Source of the DNA: Planctomycetaceae bacterium
GTDB lineage: Bacteria > Planctomycetota > Planctomycetia > Pirellulales > Thermoguttaceae
Assembly (NCBI GenBank): GCA_031288765.1
Contig: JAITQV010000437.1
Span: forward strand, 1-14,394
Direction: 5' to 3'
Length of the DNA stretch: 14,394 nt
Shown: positions 1 through 7,812 of the stretch, one piece after another
Numbering within the stretch: position 1 is the stretch's first letter
How the letters are laid out: every line of letters starts with the position of its first letter
Made by a program: the position numbers and the translations under genes
The notes under the pieces: model-generated
The model's input: the letters and a program-made list of their open reading frames with translations, nothing else
The model's database searches: none
What the model was told of the DNA's origin: nothing

Positions 1-36
1 TACTGCAAGGCGGTACAATTAACCCCTTAACCTTGT

Positions 37-41
37 GGAGA
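37..41 (+). promoter_or_regulatory. Ribosome binding site of the glucuronoyl esterase gene
   Basis: GGAGA lies six bases before the ATG at 48. It favours that ATG over the in-frame TTG at 33, which has no such site and would add five residues in front of a normal signal peptide. Confidence 0.7.
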
Positions 42-47
42 ATAATT

Positions 48-1340
48 ATGAAACAAGTATTGTTTTTAATTTGTGTTATGTTTTCAACAGTTCTTTTGGC
101 TGCTGAAACAATTGCACCGACAAATTATGATGAAACAAAAGTTCCGCAATTCGTATTGCCGGATCCGTTGGTAATGGCAGACGGTCGAAAAGTTGACTCT
201 GCCAAAATGTGGACGGAACAACGGCGTCCCGAATTACTGAAACTTTTCGAAGAAAACATGTACGGAAAACCGACACTCGGCGAAATCAATGTGAAAGCCG
301 AATTATTTGAATCGGCTCCGGTTTTCGACGGCAAAGCAATTCGGTATCAGTTCCAACTCGTCTTTTTCAAAGGCGAAAAACCGTTACAAGATGATCCCAA
401 AGCCGATTTTTTAATCTATGTTCCGGCAAAGAAAAACAGCAACGAAAAATTTCCTATTTTTCTCGGTTTGAATTACATGGGAAATCATGCCGTCAATGCC
501 GATCCGGGAATTCGGCTTGCCAAAACGATTTGGGATCGTGGAAACGGTAAACAGGTTCCGGGTAAAGAAGAAGAACGCGGTAAACAATCACGGCGTTGGC
601 CTCTTGAAACGATTTTTGCTCACGGTTTCGCTGTCGGAACTGTTTATTATGGTGAAATTGAACCGGATTTTAACGGCGGTATCAAACACGGTGTCCGGCG
701 GTTAATTTATAAAGACGACAAAAAATTACAACCCAACGAAGGAAACGCCATCGCAACATGGGCATGGGGACTCGGAAAAATGCTGGATGTTGTTACAGAG
801 TTTCAGGATAAACTAAATGTTGATCCGAAAAAGGCGTGTGTGGTTGGACATTCACGGCTCGGAAAAACCGCTCTCTGGGCTGGAGCAATTGATCCGCGTT
901 TCGCAGTTGTTGTTTCAAATGATTCCGGTTGCGGCGGGGCGGCGTTGTCACGGCGGGAGTTTGGGGAAACGGTGCATCGAATCAATGCGGTTATACCTCA
1001 TTGGTTTTGCGATAACTTCAAAAAATATAACCTTGATGTCAATTCGCTTCCGATTGATCAACATGAACTTGTTGCATTAATTGCTCCGCGTCCCGTTTAC
1101 ATCGCCAGTGCTTCGGAAGACCTTTGGGCAGATCCCAAAGGCGAATTTCTTTCGGGATTTTACGCGGATCCGGTCTATCGCTTACTTGGAACTAACGGTT
1201 TCGGGAATGTAACAGAAATGCCGTCCGTCAACCAATCCGTCGGTGATCACATCGGTTATCATTTGCGCGAAGGTAAACACGATATTCTCGAATTTGATTG
1301 GATACAATTTTTGAAATTTGCCGGCAGGAAAATATTGTAA
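48..1340 (+). CDS. Secreted glucuronoyl esterase, CE15-like (alpha/beta hydrolase)
   Basis: Predicted 430-residue exported alpha/beta hydrolase of the carbohydrate esterase 15 type. These enzymes cleave the ester between 4-O-methylglucuronic acid of xylan and lignin alcohols, or related uronate esters. The first ~19 residues are a signal peptide: Lys near the start, a hydrophobic core (VLFLICVMFSTVLLA) and a small-residue cleavage region. The nucleophile motif GHSRLGK is at residues 267-273 with Ser269; GHSRxGK/GCSRxGK is the family signature. An acidic residue in SASEDLW (Glu357) and His411 in GKHDI are the probable remaining triad members. The length suits a single-domain CE15 protein with no carbohydrate-binding module. 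The start at 48 was chosen for its GGAGA site. No polysaccharide genes are adjacent, so the substrate is inferred from family only. Annotation as an acetylxylan-esterase-like hydrolase is the main alternative. Confidence 0.85.
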   Translation: MKQVLFLICVMFSTVLLAAETIAPTNYDETKVPQFVLPDPLVMADGRKVDSAKMWTEQRRPELLKLFEENMYGKPTLGEINVKAELFESAPVFDGKAIRYQFQLVFFKGEKPLQDDPKADFLIYVPAKKNSNEKFPIFLGLNYMGNHAVNADPGIRLAKTIWDRGNGKQVPGKEEERGKQSRRWPLETIFAHGFAVGTVYYGEIEPDFNGGIKHGVRRLIYKDDKKLQPNEGNAIATWAWGLGKMLDVVTEFQDKLNVDPKKACVVGHSRLGKTALWAGAIDPRFAVVVSNDSGCGGAALSRREFGETVHRINAVIPHWFCDNFKKYNLDVNSLPIDQHELVALIAPRPVYIASASEDLWADPKGEFLSGFYADPVYRLLGTNGFGNVTEMPSVNQSVGDHIGYHLREGKHDILEFDWIQFLKFAGRKIL

Positions 1341-1410
1341 ATTTTTCGTTATTCAGCCGTCAGGGTTGAATTACACAAATTTTAATTCATTTATCATTTT
1401 ACAAAAAGAA

Positions 1411-1443
1411 GGCAGGAAACCGGTTTTCGATCGGTTGCCTGCC
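1411..1443. repeat. Inverted repeat (12-base arms, one mismatch) in the intergenic spacer
   Basis: GGCAGGAAACCG (1411-1422) can pair with CGGTTGCCTGCC (1432-1443) across a 9-base loop, with a single mismatch. It sits 70 bases past the esterase stop. The bases after it on the plus strand are A-rich rather than T-rich, so it is not a textbook rho-independent terminator for the esterase, though it could protect the 3' end or stop transcription from the other strand. The rest of the 1341-1608 spacer holds only the promoter described separately. Confidence 0.45.
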
Positions 1444-1506
1444 GGAAAAAATAAAACCGCTGAAAAATTACCGAAAAATAAAACGGGCAATGACATTGGT
1501 TTTCTC

Positions 1507-1534
1507 TTGACACTTGATATTATTTTGTTATATT
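1507..1534 (+). promoter_or_regulatory. Sigma70-type promoter for the cysteine-cluster gene
   Basis: A perfect -35 box TTGACA (1507-1512) and a -10 box TATATT (1529-1534) are separated by 16 bases. Transcription would start near 1541, giving a leader of about 65-70 bases before the ATG at 1609. This is the clearest promoter in the window. Confidence 0.7.
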
Positions 1535-1608
1535 AAGCCGATTCGTGAAATACAATCCGTTTGTTGCGAATATTTTAAATCGAAATCATTAGCGAACAAA
1601 AACTAAAA

Positions 1609-2034
1609 ATGGTACAATCCGTAAAAGCCAAACGTCCTAAACGTGAAGAAATTCCAGCCGGTAAAATTCCGTGTAATTACTGTCCCGGTAAATGCTGCCG
1701 GTATTTTGCGTTACCAATTGATACACCGGAAAGCCGGCGTGAATATGGTTTTATACGTTGGTTTTTGCTGCACGAACGCGCAACCGTGTTTGTGGACGAA
1801 AAAACATGGTATCTGCTGGTCTATTCAAAATGCAAATATCTGGATGATACAACAAACCTTTGCGGAATTTACGAAACAAGACCGAAAATCTGCCGTGATT
1901 ACAGCAGCAATAAATGTGAATACGAAGATCATTATGTTTACGAACAATATTTTGAACTTCCCGAACAAATCGAAGAATATGCCGATGCCGTTCTGGGAAC
2001 ACAGCGAAAACAAGGATTCAGGTCGGTTCCGTAA
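1609..2034 (+). CDS. YkgJ-family cysteine cluster protein (CxxCxxxCC)
   Basis: A 141-residue soluble protein with the cysteine pattern of the YkgJ/UPF0153 family (putative zinc- or iron-chelating domain). The first cluster is C22-x2-C25-x3-C29-C30, followed by C75, C85, C95 and C103 in the contexts SKCKYL, NLCGIY and RPKICRDY, which are typical of the family. The eight cysteines suggest a bound metal or Fe-S cluster. The family is widespread but its biochemical role is not established, so no reaction is proposed. Its own promoter (1507-1534) suggests a single-gene transcript, ending at the A/T hairpin at 2051-2072. No Shine-Dalgarno sequence is visible before the ATG; the bases upstream are A-rich. 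An overlapping plus-strand frame (1643-2074) is a shadow. Confidence 0.85.
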   Translation: MVQSVKAKRPKREEIPAGKIPCNYCPGKCCRYFALPIDTPESRREYGFIRWFLLHERATVFVDEKTWYLLVYSKCKYLDDTTNLCGIYETRPKICRDYSSNKCEYEDHYVYEQYFELPEQIEEYADAVLGTQRKQGFRSVP

Positions 2035-2050
2035 AAAACTGTTGTTGCGG

Positions 2051-2072
2051 AAAAAAGTTATTATACTTTTTT
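2051..2072. terminator. Bidirectional A/T hairpin between convergent genes
   Basis: AAAAAAGT (2051-2058) pairs perfectly with ACTTTTTT (2065-2072) around a 6-base loop. It gives a U-tract on both strands, in the 58-base gap between the convergent stops at 2034 and 2093. The stem is weak because it has one G-C pair, so this is a plausible rather than strong bidirectional terminator. Confidence 0.45.
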
Positions 2073-2092
2073 GATATAATTTGTTCTGAAAA

Positions 2093-3124
2093 TTAACTGA
2101 AATGAAACAAAAATATATCGCCGTCTTGAATGAGATAATCTTTGGGTTCACGCCGGACAAGGTTTTCGGCTTTAACGGCGCGTTCGCTTCCCAGACGAAT
2201 TAAGTCGTCGGCTTTTGTAACTTCCGCTCTGATAAATCCTTTCGCCATATCGGTGTGAATTGCGGCGGCGGCGTCCAATGCGGTACCGCCCTTCTGAACA
2301 AGCCATGTTCGGACTTCCTTTTCACCCGCAGTCAAAAACGTCATCTGACCGGAAGCGTCAAGCATCATTTTTATAACAATTTTCTTGTCGGTTGAAGGAA
2401 GCAGCATTTCATTGAGAAAGGCAGCTTTTTCTTCCGGCGTCATCTGATCGAGTTCCGTTTCAAGCCGCGCACTAACCGCAATCACCGGAACTTCCGGCGT
2501 TACAAATTTTTCGTACTGTTTCAAATCGGTTTCATCGTCCGCTGTGTTAATAATCGTCATTCGCGGCTTACCGCTGAGTAACCGAAAACCGCGAACAACA
2601 CGTTGCTGTTCGAGAGTCAATTGATCTTCTTTAACGGGTTGACCGGATTCGAGTCCTTCCCGAAGCAGGTCAAGTGTTACGAGTTCAAATTCAAATTTTT
2701 CGTGTTCGGATTTTGGAACAGGACGCTTGTTCTGTTCCGTAACTTTTTCTATTCGATTCAAAATAATTTCAAGATCGGCAAGAATCGTATCTTCCTGAAA
2801 AGCACCAATTTCCGTTGCAGGATCAGAACCGTTAAAAACCGGCACCACCCAAACAAGAGCATCGGCTTCACGAAGTTGCGCAAGCCGAGCAGGATTGCCT
2901 TGTTGATCCCGCGCCAAACCCGGCGTATCAACAATTTCGATACTTGCGTACGTAATTTTTTTAGGTTTATAAATTTTGATAAGGTCATCAAACCGCTGTT
3001 CGGGAATAGGCGCAGTTGCCGATTGTAACGTATGCGACAACGCCGGATCCGCTGACACTCCAGTCAACCATTGAAATAACGTACTCTTACCAGAACCTTT
3101 GTAACCAACTAATCCGATTTTCAT
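2093..3124 (-). CDS. YchF-like GTPase/ATPase with C-terminal TGS (DUF933) domain
   Basis: A 343-residue P-loop protein of the Obg/YchF lineage. The N-terminal G domain has a Walker A/G1 motif GYKGSGKST (residues 7-15), G3 DTPG (66-69), a G4-like segment NTADDE (193-198) and G5-like AVSA (216-219). The C-terminal part from about 260 (MTFLTAGEKE, AAAIHTDMAKGFIRAEV, DYLIQDGDIFLFHF) is a clear TGS/DUF933 domain. Canonical YchF has a GLPNVGKST-type P-loop and about 363 residues. The different P-loop and shorter length suggest a YchF paralogue rather than the universal ychF gene, so no symbol is given. YchF proteins bind ribosomes and often prefer ATP; the role here is inferred. No Shine-Dalgarno site is seen before the ATG at 3124. 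It is convergent with the cysteine-cluster gene and lies outside the defence genes. Confidence 0.8.
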   Translation of the reverse strand: MKIGLVGYKGSGKSTLFQWLTGVSADPALSHTLQSATAPIPEQRFDDLIKIYKPKKITYASIEIVDTPGLARDQQGNPARLAQLREADALVWVVPVFNGSDPATEIGAFQEDTILADLEIILNRIEKVTEQNKRPVPKSEHEKFEFELVTLDLLREGLESGQPVKEDQLTLEQQRVVRGFRLLSGKPRMTIINTADDETDLKQYEKFVTPEVPVIAVSARLETELDQMTPEEKAAFLNEMLLPSTDKKIVIKMMLDASGQMTFLTAGEKEVRTWLVQKGGTALDAAAAIHTDMAKGFIRAEVTKADDLIRLGSERAVKAENLVRREPKDYLIQDGDIFLFHFS

Positions 3125-3259
3125 AAAGTTAATACAAAAAATAAACAGTTAATAACTAATAACATACTTACCGATTAAAATAACAAAATCAATTTATTGT
3201 GTTCCTTTGTGATATTCAAGTTCATTTAAAAATTCGATTTTGGTGAAACTGTTTACACT

Positions 3260-3670
3260 TTAAATTTCGTTTTGTATATTTATACTTTCAACCAATTCCT
3301 TAACAAATTCATTAATGTCGTTGGCATAACGTAAACACAATTTTACGTCATCGTCGGTAATTTGTATCTCGTCCGGATAACGCGGTGCAACACTGTATTT
3401 ATTTAAAAAGTTACACTTGTTACTTAATTGATATAAATCAACATATATTTCTCCACATATCTTCAAAAGTCCAAGCAAATCGTGAATCTTCGGCGGGTAT
3501 TCATCATGCAGTACCATAAGACCTTTTAATTTTTTTTCCGCCGACTGTTGACAATGAAAACATATAATCTCCAATGGCGGAGGATTCATATTATGTGTTA
3601 AATGTTCTGCAGAGGCTAAATCCATCTCGGCAAAACGAAACCACTCTTTTGCTATATCATTTTTATCCAT
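3260..3670 (-). CDS. HEPN domain protein (HepT-like partner of a nucleotidyltransferase)
   Basis: A 136-residue, mostly helical HEPN-domain protein. Family hallmarks are WFRFAEMDLASAEHL near the N-terminus, CFHCQQSAEKKLKG (residues 37-50, the conserved QQ.AEK.LKG helix), YPPKIHDLLGLLK (58-70) and APRYPD (96-100). Its ATG overlaps the 3' end of the nucleotidyltransferase gene by 8 bases, so the two are probably translationally coupled. Such MNT/HEPN pairs often act as toxin-antitoxin or abortive defence modules: HEPN is an RNase toxin and the nucleotidyltransferase neutralises it, for example by AMP transfer. Unusually, the protein contains no R-x(4-6)-H motif anywhere; its three arginines (12, 98, 114) are not followed by a histidine at that spacing. 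It resembles the COG2250-type HEPN group, so RNase activity is uncertain. Confidence 0.8.
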   Translation of the reverse strand: MDKNDIAKEWFRFAEMDLASAEHLTHNMNPPPLEIICFHCQQSAEKKLKGLMVLHDEYPPKIHDLLGLLKICGEIYVDLYQLSNKCNFLNKYSVAPRYPDEIQITDDDVKLCLRYANDINEFVKELVESINIQNEI

Positions 3671-3992
3671 AAATTTGTATTCCTTCTTGTGAAATTTTTC
3701 GCTCTAATGTTGGTAATTGTTTCCTTTCCAAATATCTGCTCAGTTTATGTACCAATATATCCGTAGGCTTTGTTTTTGTTTTATAAATAGCGAGAGAAAT
3801 CGCATCTATGGCATCGGCATCACGCATGAGCGTATCGTCTTTTAATACTACATACAAATCTAAATCCGAATCTTTATGCGGCGTACCATAAGCATAAGAG
3901 CCAAATAAATAAATCTGCTCCACAGGAACCGTCTCAACAATTATACGTGTGAGCACTTCCAACTCGTCTTTAATCGCCGTAATATCATTCAT
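3663..3992 (-). CDS. Minimal nucleotidyltransferase (MntA-like antitoxin candidate)
   Basis: A 109-residue minimal nucleotidyltransferase of the DNA polymerase beta superfamily. The signature GSx10DxD is complete: LFGSYAYG (residues 29-36) and DSDLDLYVV (41-49) with metal-binding Asp43 and Asp45. A third acidic residue is probably Asp78 in PTDILV. The start at 3992 (ATG) is preferred because it puts the GS motif about 30 residues in, as usual. A TTG at 4040 would add 16 residues without a clear ribosome site. The gene overlaps the HEPN gene by 8 bases (3663-3670) and lies 111 bases downstream of the type IIG gene on the same strand. Known relatives transfer nucleotides to, and so inactivate, a partner HEPN toxin; that role is inferred from pairing. 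Confidence 0.8.
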   Translation of the reverse strand: MNDITAIKDELEVLTRIIVETVPVEQIYLFGSYAYGTPHKDSDLDLYVVLKDDTLMRDADAIDAISLAIYKTKTKPTDILVHKLSRYLERKQLPTLERKISQEGIQIYG

Positions 3993-4103
3993 AAATTCTA
4001 CCGTATCAATAAATATTTTGTAACTGCCCAAATCTGTCAAAAATATTTCAACTATTCACACTTTAAATTCTTTGAAATATTATAAAATTTCAACGGTTTA
4101 AAA

Positions 4104-6905
4104 CTACTTCCCTTCAACAATTTTAATTTCCTCTTCCGTTAAACCGTATAATAAATAGACGGCTTGATCAATTTGTTGATCGAGACCGCTTATTTGACGT
4201 TGGAGGATGGTTTTCATTTGCGGTTTTTGTTCGGCGTGTTCTTTGAGTTTTAATTGCAACATTGTATCAACAAGCAATACAAGATGATCTTGTATTGCCT
4301 TATCTTGTGGAATTACAAACGGTAATCTCTTTACATTTATTGTTTTTACTTGAGCAAATGTTCTGCCCTGTTCGTCAATAAAATTTTTATAGCAATAATC
4401 AAGCAATTTTGAATTAAATATTCCAAGAATATAACGTATATCAACCAGCAAGTTTTCCTTCGGCAAAATAATATGAACGGTTTTATCATTGTGATAACCG
4501 TTGTTGTCAATTGTTCCAATCAATGTGTCTGAAGTTTGCCGATAAATAATTTTGGGTTTGGTTTCCATTAAATCCGCCGTAAACCGGAATACATCGTTTT
4601 TGTGCAGAAAATCCGCGTAATTGTGTCTTAAATATTGTTGCGGTTTACTTAAAATATATCTATGAATATTTGAGCCTTTGTAATAAGGAATGTCTTGTTT
4701 ATATTTTTTTGTACCGGAATAAAGTACACGTGAACCAATAGAATCACCTCGTATCTTGCCGCGACCGATTGACCAGTAATTGTAACCAACGTCCTTGATA
4801 TACAATACTTCGTCAAATTTTGTATAAGTTGACAATCTCTCCATTAACGGATTCGTAATAACAAAATAATCAGACGCTCTTGATATTTTTCCGCATACAT
4901 TTTGGAAATCGGATTTTAATATCCATTGCTTTTTGGGTTTACTTTTTGAAACGTTACAAACTGCCGTAAAAACGTTGGCTTCCTTAAAAATTTGTTTGTT
5001 ACCAAAATCAATAATTTCGTTAATTCGCTGCGAATTCAATTGAGAACGGAACGCCTGATAATATTCTCCTTTCAAATAAGTATTGGGCGTAATAAATGAA
5101 AGAATACCATCAGGACGTAACAAAAAAATCCCTCTCATAATAAAAGCAATATACAAGTTATTGTTCCTCTTAAATTCAGGATACGCATTTTCAATATATG
5201 CCTTGTTGCGCTCGTCAAAAATTATCACATACGGCGGATTTCCGATTACAATATCGAAACCGCTATTCTTTTTGAATATATCGGCAAATTCTTTGTCCCA
5301 ATCAAAACAATTTATACGTATCTGTTCCGACTCCGTTAAATCAAATTTATGTTGCGCGTAAAAATCCGTACCGATAAGACTGTTGCCGCATTTAATATTG
5401 TTCTCAATATCCGGCAATAATCGTAAATCAGTAAAATTAAATAATTGCCCTTCGGATTCTTTGCCCTCGTTTTCGAGCAGTTTCAAGTACAACGACAACT
5501 TCGTTACTTCAACCGCTTGAGAATCAATATCCACTCCAAATATATTGTTTTGCAAAATACGCTGTTTTTCCGCTATCGTTAATTTGTACGTTTGACGTGC
5601 GGATTCAAATATCTTGTCGCGTTTGAGTGCGGTCTTCTTGTTCGATTCTTGAGTGTAAAAGTCAAGATGATAGTCCAACAAAAATTGATACGCGCCAACC
5701 AAAAAAGAACCGGAACCACACGCCGGATCAATTATCGTTATCTCAGGAATCTTCTCAGGCGTTTTATTCTTGATCAAAACACCGACAGTATTTTGTACAA
5801 TATAATCAACAATATATTGCGGCGTATAAAAAACTCCGCCAGCCTTGCGAACCTCCGGCTTCGTTTCAATTTTAACACGATGCTGCGAAGTAAAACGAAT
5901 CACCTTGCCCAAAAAATTCTCGTAAATATTGCCAAGAACCTCAACAGGCAAAACCTCAAGCGCATAAGGACACTCCGGAAAATAAAGACTATTGATAATA
6001 TTGAACAATATCTTGTCTTCTATCAATAACTTTTCAAACCATTTTTCGTGCTTAAATAAACCGGCGTTGTATTTTTCGTAGGCTTCCGAAAAAATACGAT
6101 TGAGACGTTTGTAAATTGACGATTTTTGAGATTCCTTTTGCAATATTCCGTAACTTTCAATTCCCTTGTCCTCCGCAATTCGTAAAAATAAAATCCGGTC
6201 AATTATTTTTTGAACCGCAATATTAAGATCAAATACCGAAATTTCAGAATTATTCAACACTATATTTTTCGCCAACTCAATCCGCCAACCTTCAATAAAA
6301 TTCAAAAATTCCTTGTCAACTTCACTGACGCCTTTGGCGTTTTTATTTTTGTTGACGTAATGTTCAAAACTGCCGCGTTGTATCGCAACTTTTGAAAACA
6401 TGTTGTAAATGTAATCAAAATGCTGTTCGTACTCGCTAAACGTACAATAAAAAATTCTTGCGGTTGAGGCTTTATCGTTTTTATTGATTTTGATTCGCGT
6501 ATCGTAAACCGCAAACTCCTCAAAATCGGTCAATATCGAAAGCGGCAGCTTCGCCGTATAAGCGTAACGCCGTAATTGAACCGCCGAATCGGCGTTGTCT
6601 TTAATATTGACGGCGGGCTTTTGGGCTTCAACAAAAAATTGCGACGGACTGATTCGGAAACAATAATCCGGTACTTTTTGACCGCCGGATTTTTTTATCT
6701 TGAACTCGCGGATAACTTCACGATGTGTTTCCGAGAAACCTTGCTCATTGCGGACGTCCCAATCAAGCAATTCAAAAAACTTGTCAATAAAATCAACCCG
6801 AACATTCGACTCGTCATAGTCAACACTCTTGTATTGCGAAATATTAGACGAAAATAATTCAACAAGTTGACGCAATATTTCTAACTTTTGAAGATCAATT
6901 GTCAT
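4104..6905 (-). CDS. Type IIG (Eco57I-like) restriction-methylation fusion enzyme
   Basis: A 933-residue single-chain restriction-modification protein. Residues 1-150 resemble an HsdR_N-like PD-(D/E)XK nuclease: PDYCFRI with Asp80, then FFVEAQKPAV with Glu93, and LRRYAYTAKLPLSILTDFEEFAVYD. A helical linker follows. The gamma-type N6-adenine methyltransferase begins around 355 with FYTPQYIVDYIV, then SAM-binding motif DPACGSGSF (393-401) and catalytic motif IV NPPY (556-559). From about 700 to the C-terminus a TaqI-type target-recognition domain is likely (YKGSNIHRYI, KPKIIYRQTSD). Family enzymes methylate one adenine strand and cut nearby. The oddity is EAQK instead of the usual EAKK, which replaces the third (Lys) position of ExK by Gln95. 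The start is the only reasonable ATG and has no clear Shine-Dalgarno. Its 5' end is partly duplicated at 8943-9067 and its 3' end is echoed at 6957-6987. Confidence 0.88.
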   Translation of the reverse strand: MTIDLQKLEILRQLVELFSSNISQYKSVDYDESNVRVDFIDKFFELLDWDVRNEQGFSETHREVIREFKIKKSGGQKVPDYCFRISPSQFFVEAQKPAVNIKDNADSAVQLRRYAYTAKLPLSILTDFEEFAVYDTRIKINKNDKASTARIFYCTFSEYEQHFDYIYNMFSKVAIQRGSFEHYVNKNKNAKGVSEVDKEFLNFIEGWRIELAKNIVLNNSEISVFDLNIAVQKIIDRILFLRIAEDKGIESYGILQKESQKSSIYKRLNRIFSEAYEKYNAGLFKHEKWFEKLLIEDKILFNIINSLYFPECPYALEVLPVEVLGNIYENFLGKVIRFTSQHRVKIETKPEVRKAGGVFYTPQYIVDYIVQNTVGVLIKNKTPEKIPEITIIDPACGSGSFLVGAYQFLLDYHLDFYTQESNKKTALKRDKIFESARQTYKLTIAEKQRILQNNIFGVDIDSQAVEVTKLSLYLKLLENEGKESEGQLFNFTDLRLLPDIENNIKCGNSLIGTDFYAQHKFDLTESEQIRINCFDWDKEFADIFKKNSGFDIVIGNPPYVIIFDERNKAYIENAYPEFKRNNNLYIAFIMRGIFLLRPDGILSFITPNTYLKGEYYQAFRSQLNSQRINEIIDFGNKQIFKEANVFTAVCNVSKSKPKKQWILKSDFQNVCGKISRASDYFVITNPLMERLSTYTKFDEVLYIKDVGYNYWSIGRGKIRGDSIGSRVLYSGTKKYKQDIPYYKGSNIHRYILSKPQQYLRHNYADFLHKNDVFRFTADLMETKPKIIYRQTSDTLIGTIDNNGYHNDKTVHIILPKENLLVDIRYILGIFNSKLLDYCYKNFIDEQGRTFAQVKTINVKRLPFVIPQDKAIQDHLVLLVDTMLQLKLKEHAEQKPQMKTILQRQISGLDQQIDQAVYLLYGLTEEEIKIVEGK

Positions 6906-6956
6906 TGTGATTTTTTGTTAAAAAATTTTTACCTACTGTTTTTTATGATATACAAA

Positions 6957-6987
6957 TTAAAATTACTTTCCTTCAAAAATTTTAATT
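6957..6987 (-). pseudogene. 3' relic of a second type IIG gene
   Basis: Bases 6957-6987 match 4098-4128, the 3' end of the type IIG gene, at 28 of 31 positions with no gaps. On the minus strand they read IKIFEGK-stop, against IKIVEGK-stop in the intact gene, so the stop and the bases just past it are also conserved. The relic overlaps the last codons and stop of the D12 methyltransferase in another frame. Because it is short and AT-rich, chance or a shared 3' end is possible. The codon-level alignment and the matching 5' relic at 8933-9067 make a replaced paralogue the better reading. Confidence 0.5.
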
Positions 6988-7812
6988 GAATAGTAATTGT
7001 TGCGATGATGATTTTAGGTAATTTGAAATGAAAAGTTCTTTACCGTTTTGGCTGGAATTTTCTGTTACATTTCTCATTCCGTAAGTCAAATTCCATGAAA
7101 TTATATTGGCAAATGAGAATAAATTGCGGATGTATTCGCTATCATCATACGTAATTAACCAGCGATGCGGACAATGTTTCATTATATCAGCAAATTCTTC
7201 GTGATTAAAAGCTCTGTGCAAGTTACCGTTTTTACCGTATAACGCAGATTTTGTTGCCGAGTAATACGGCGGATCAAGAAATAATAAAACATTTTTACCA
7301 TCTTTATTGATCAGTTTTTTGTAATCGTAATTTGTAATTTTTGTATTTTGTATTACATCAGCAAACGGCTTCAACCTTTGAATACTGCTTTCTGTAAAAC
7401 GTTTTTGAAAAGCTCCTTCACTAAATCCGCCGCTTAAACTTGTTCCTGAAAAAGTAATTCGGTTATAAATAAAAAACGCCGTCGCTTTTTCCAAATCCGT
7501 AAACCCGGCAATATTCCGATTAAGAAATTGAAACAGATCTTTACCAATAGTAAAACGTTGACGCCACTCATAAATCTTGGCAATAAGCGTTTCAACATCT
7601 TTTTGCGCGTATTCCCAAAACTTAAAAAGTTCCAAATATAAATCGTTTCCCCAAAAAATTTTGTTCGGATATTTCTGTTTAACGTAAACAAAAACCGAAC
7701 CGCCGCCAAGAAACGGTTCACGAAATTCGTCAAATTCAGGTAAGTACGACGCAATCAATTCAACCGCCCGACTCTTACCGCCGGGATAACGTAACGGACT
7801 CTTAATCATCAT
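6982..7812 (-). CDS. D12-class DNA adenine methyltransferase (Dam/DpnM-like)
   Basis: A 276-residue N6-adenine methyltransferase of the D12 (alpha) class, cognate to the upstream endonuclease. The motif order is that of the class: PLRYPGGKS (residues 6-14, motif X), EPFLGGGS (32-39, SAM-binding motif I), a target-recognition stretch containing FIYNRITFSGTSLSGGFSEG, and DPPY (180-183, catalytic motif IV). The double ATG at 7812/7809 was chosen because SPLRYPGGK is the normal N-terminus. The longer reading from a TTG at 7863 adds 17 atypical residues that lie inside the endonuclease gene. The start overlaps the 3' end of the endonuclease by 11 bases, implying coupling, so methylase synthesis would depend on translation of the endonuclease message. 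Target sequence cannot be read from the protein; GATC sites are common in the window. Confidence 0.85.
   Translation of the reverse strand: MMIKSPLRYPGGKSRAVELIASYLPEFDEFREPFLGGGSVFVYVKQKYPNKIFWGNDLYLELFKFWEYAQKDVETLIAKIYEWRQRFTIGKDLFQFLNRNIAGFTDLEKATAFFIYNRITFSGTSLSGGFSEGAFQKRFTESSIQRLKPFADVIQNTKITNYDYKKLINKDGKNVLLFLDPPYYSATKSALYGKNGNLHRAFNHEEFADIMKHCPHRWLITYDDSEYIRNLFSFANIISWNLTYGMRNVTENSSQNGKELFISNYLKSSSQQLLFN

Noticed and set aside
33..47. TTG start for the esterase
   Set aside because: It would add MWRII in front of a normal signal peptide, and GGAGA is correctly spaced for the ATG at 48.
1442..1486. Short direct repeat CCGGAAAAAATAAAACCG / CCGAAAAATAAAACGG
   Set aside because: It is A-rich and low complexity with only two imperfect copies, and no function is suggested by its position.
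2603..3028. 141-codon plus-strand frame inside the YchF-like gene
   Set aside because: It is antisense to a gene with clear GTPase and TGS motifs and shows no motifs of its own.
3993..4040. TTG start for the nucleotidyltransferase
   Set aside because: The ATG at 3992 gives the usual distance to the GS motif. The longer start remains possible but has no supporting ribosome site.
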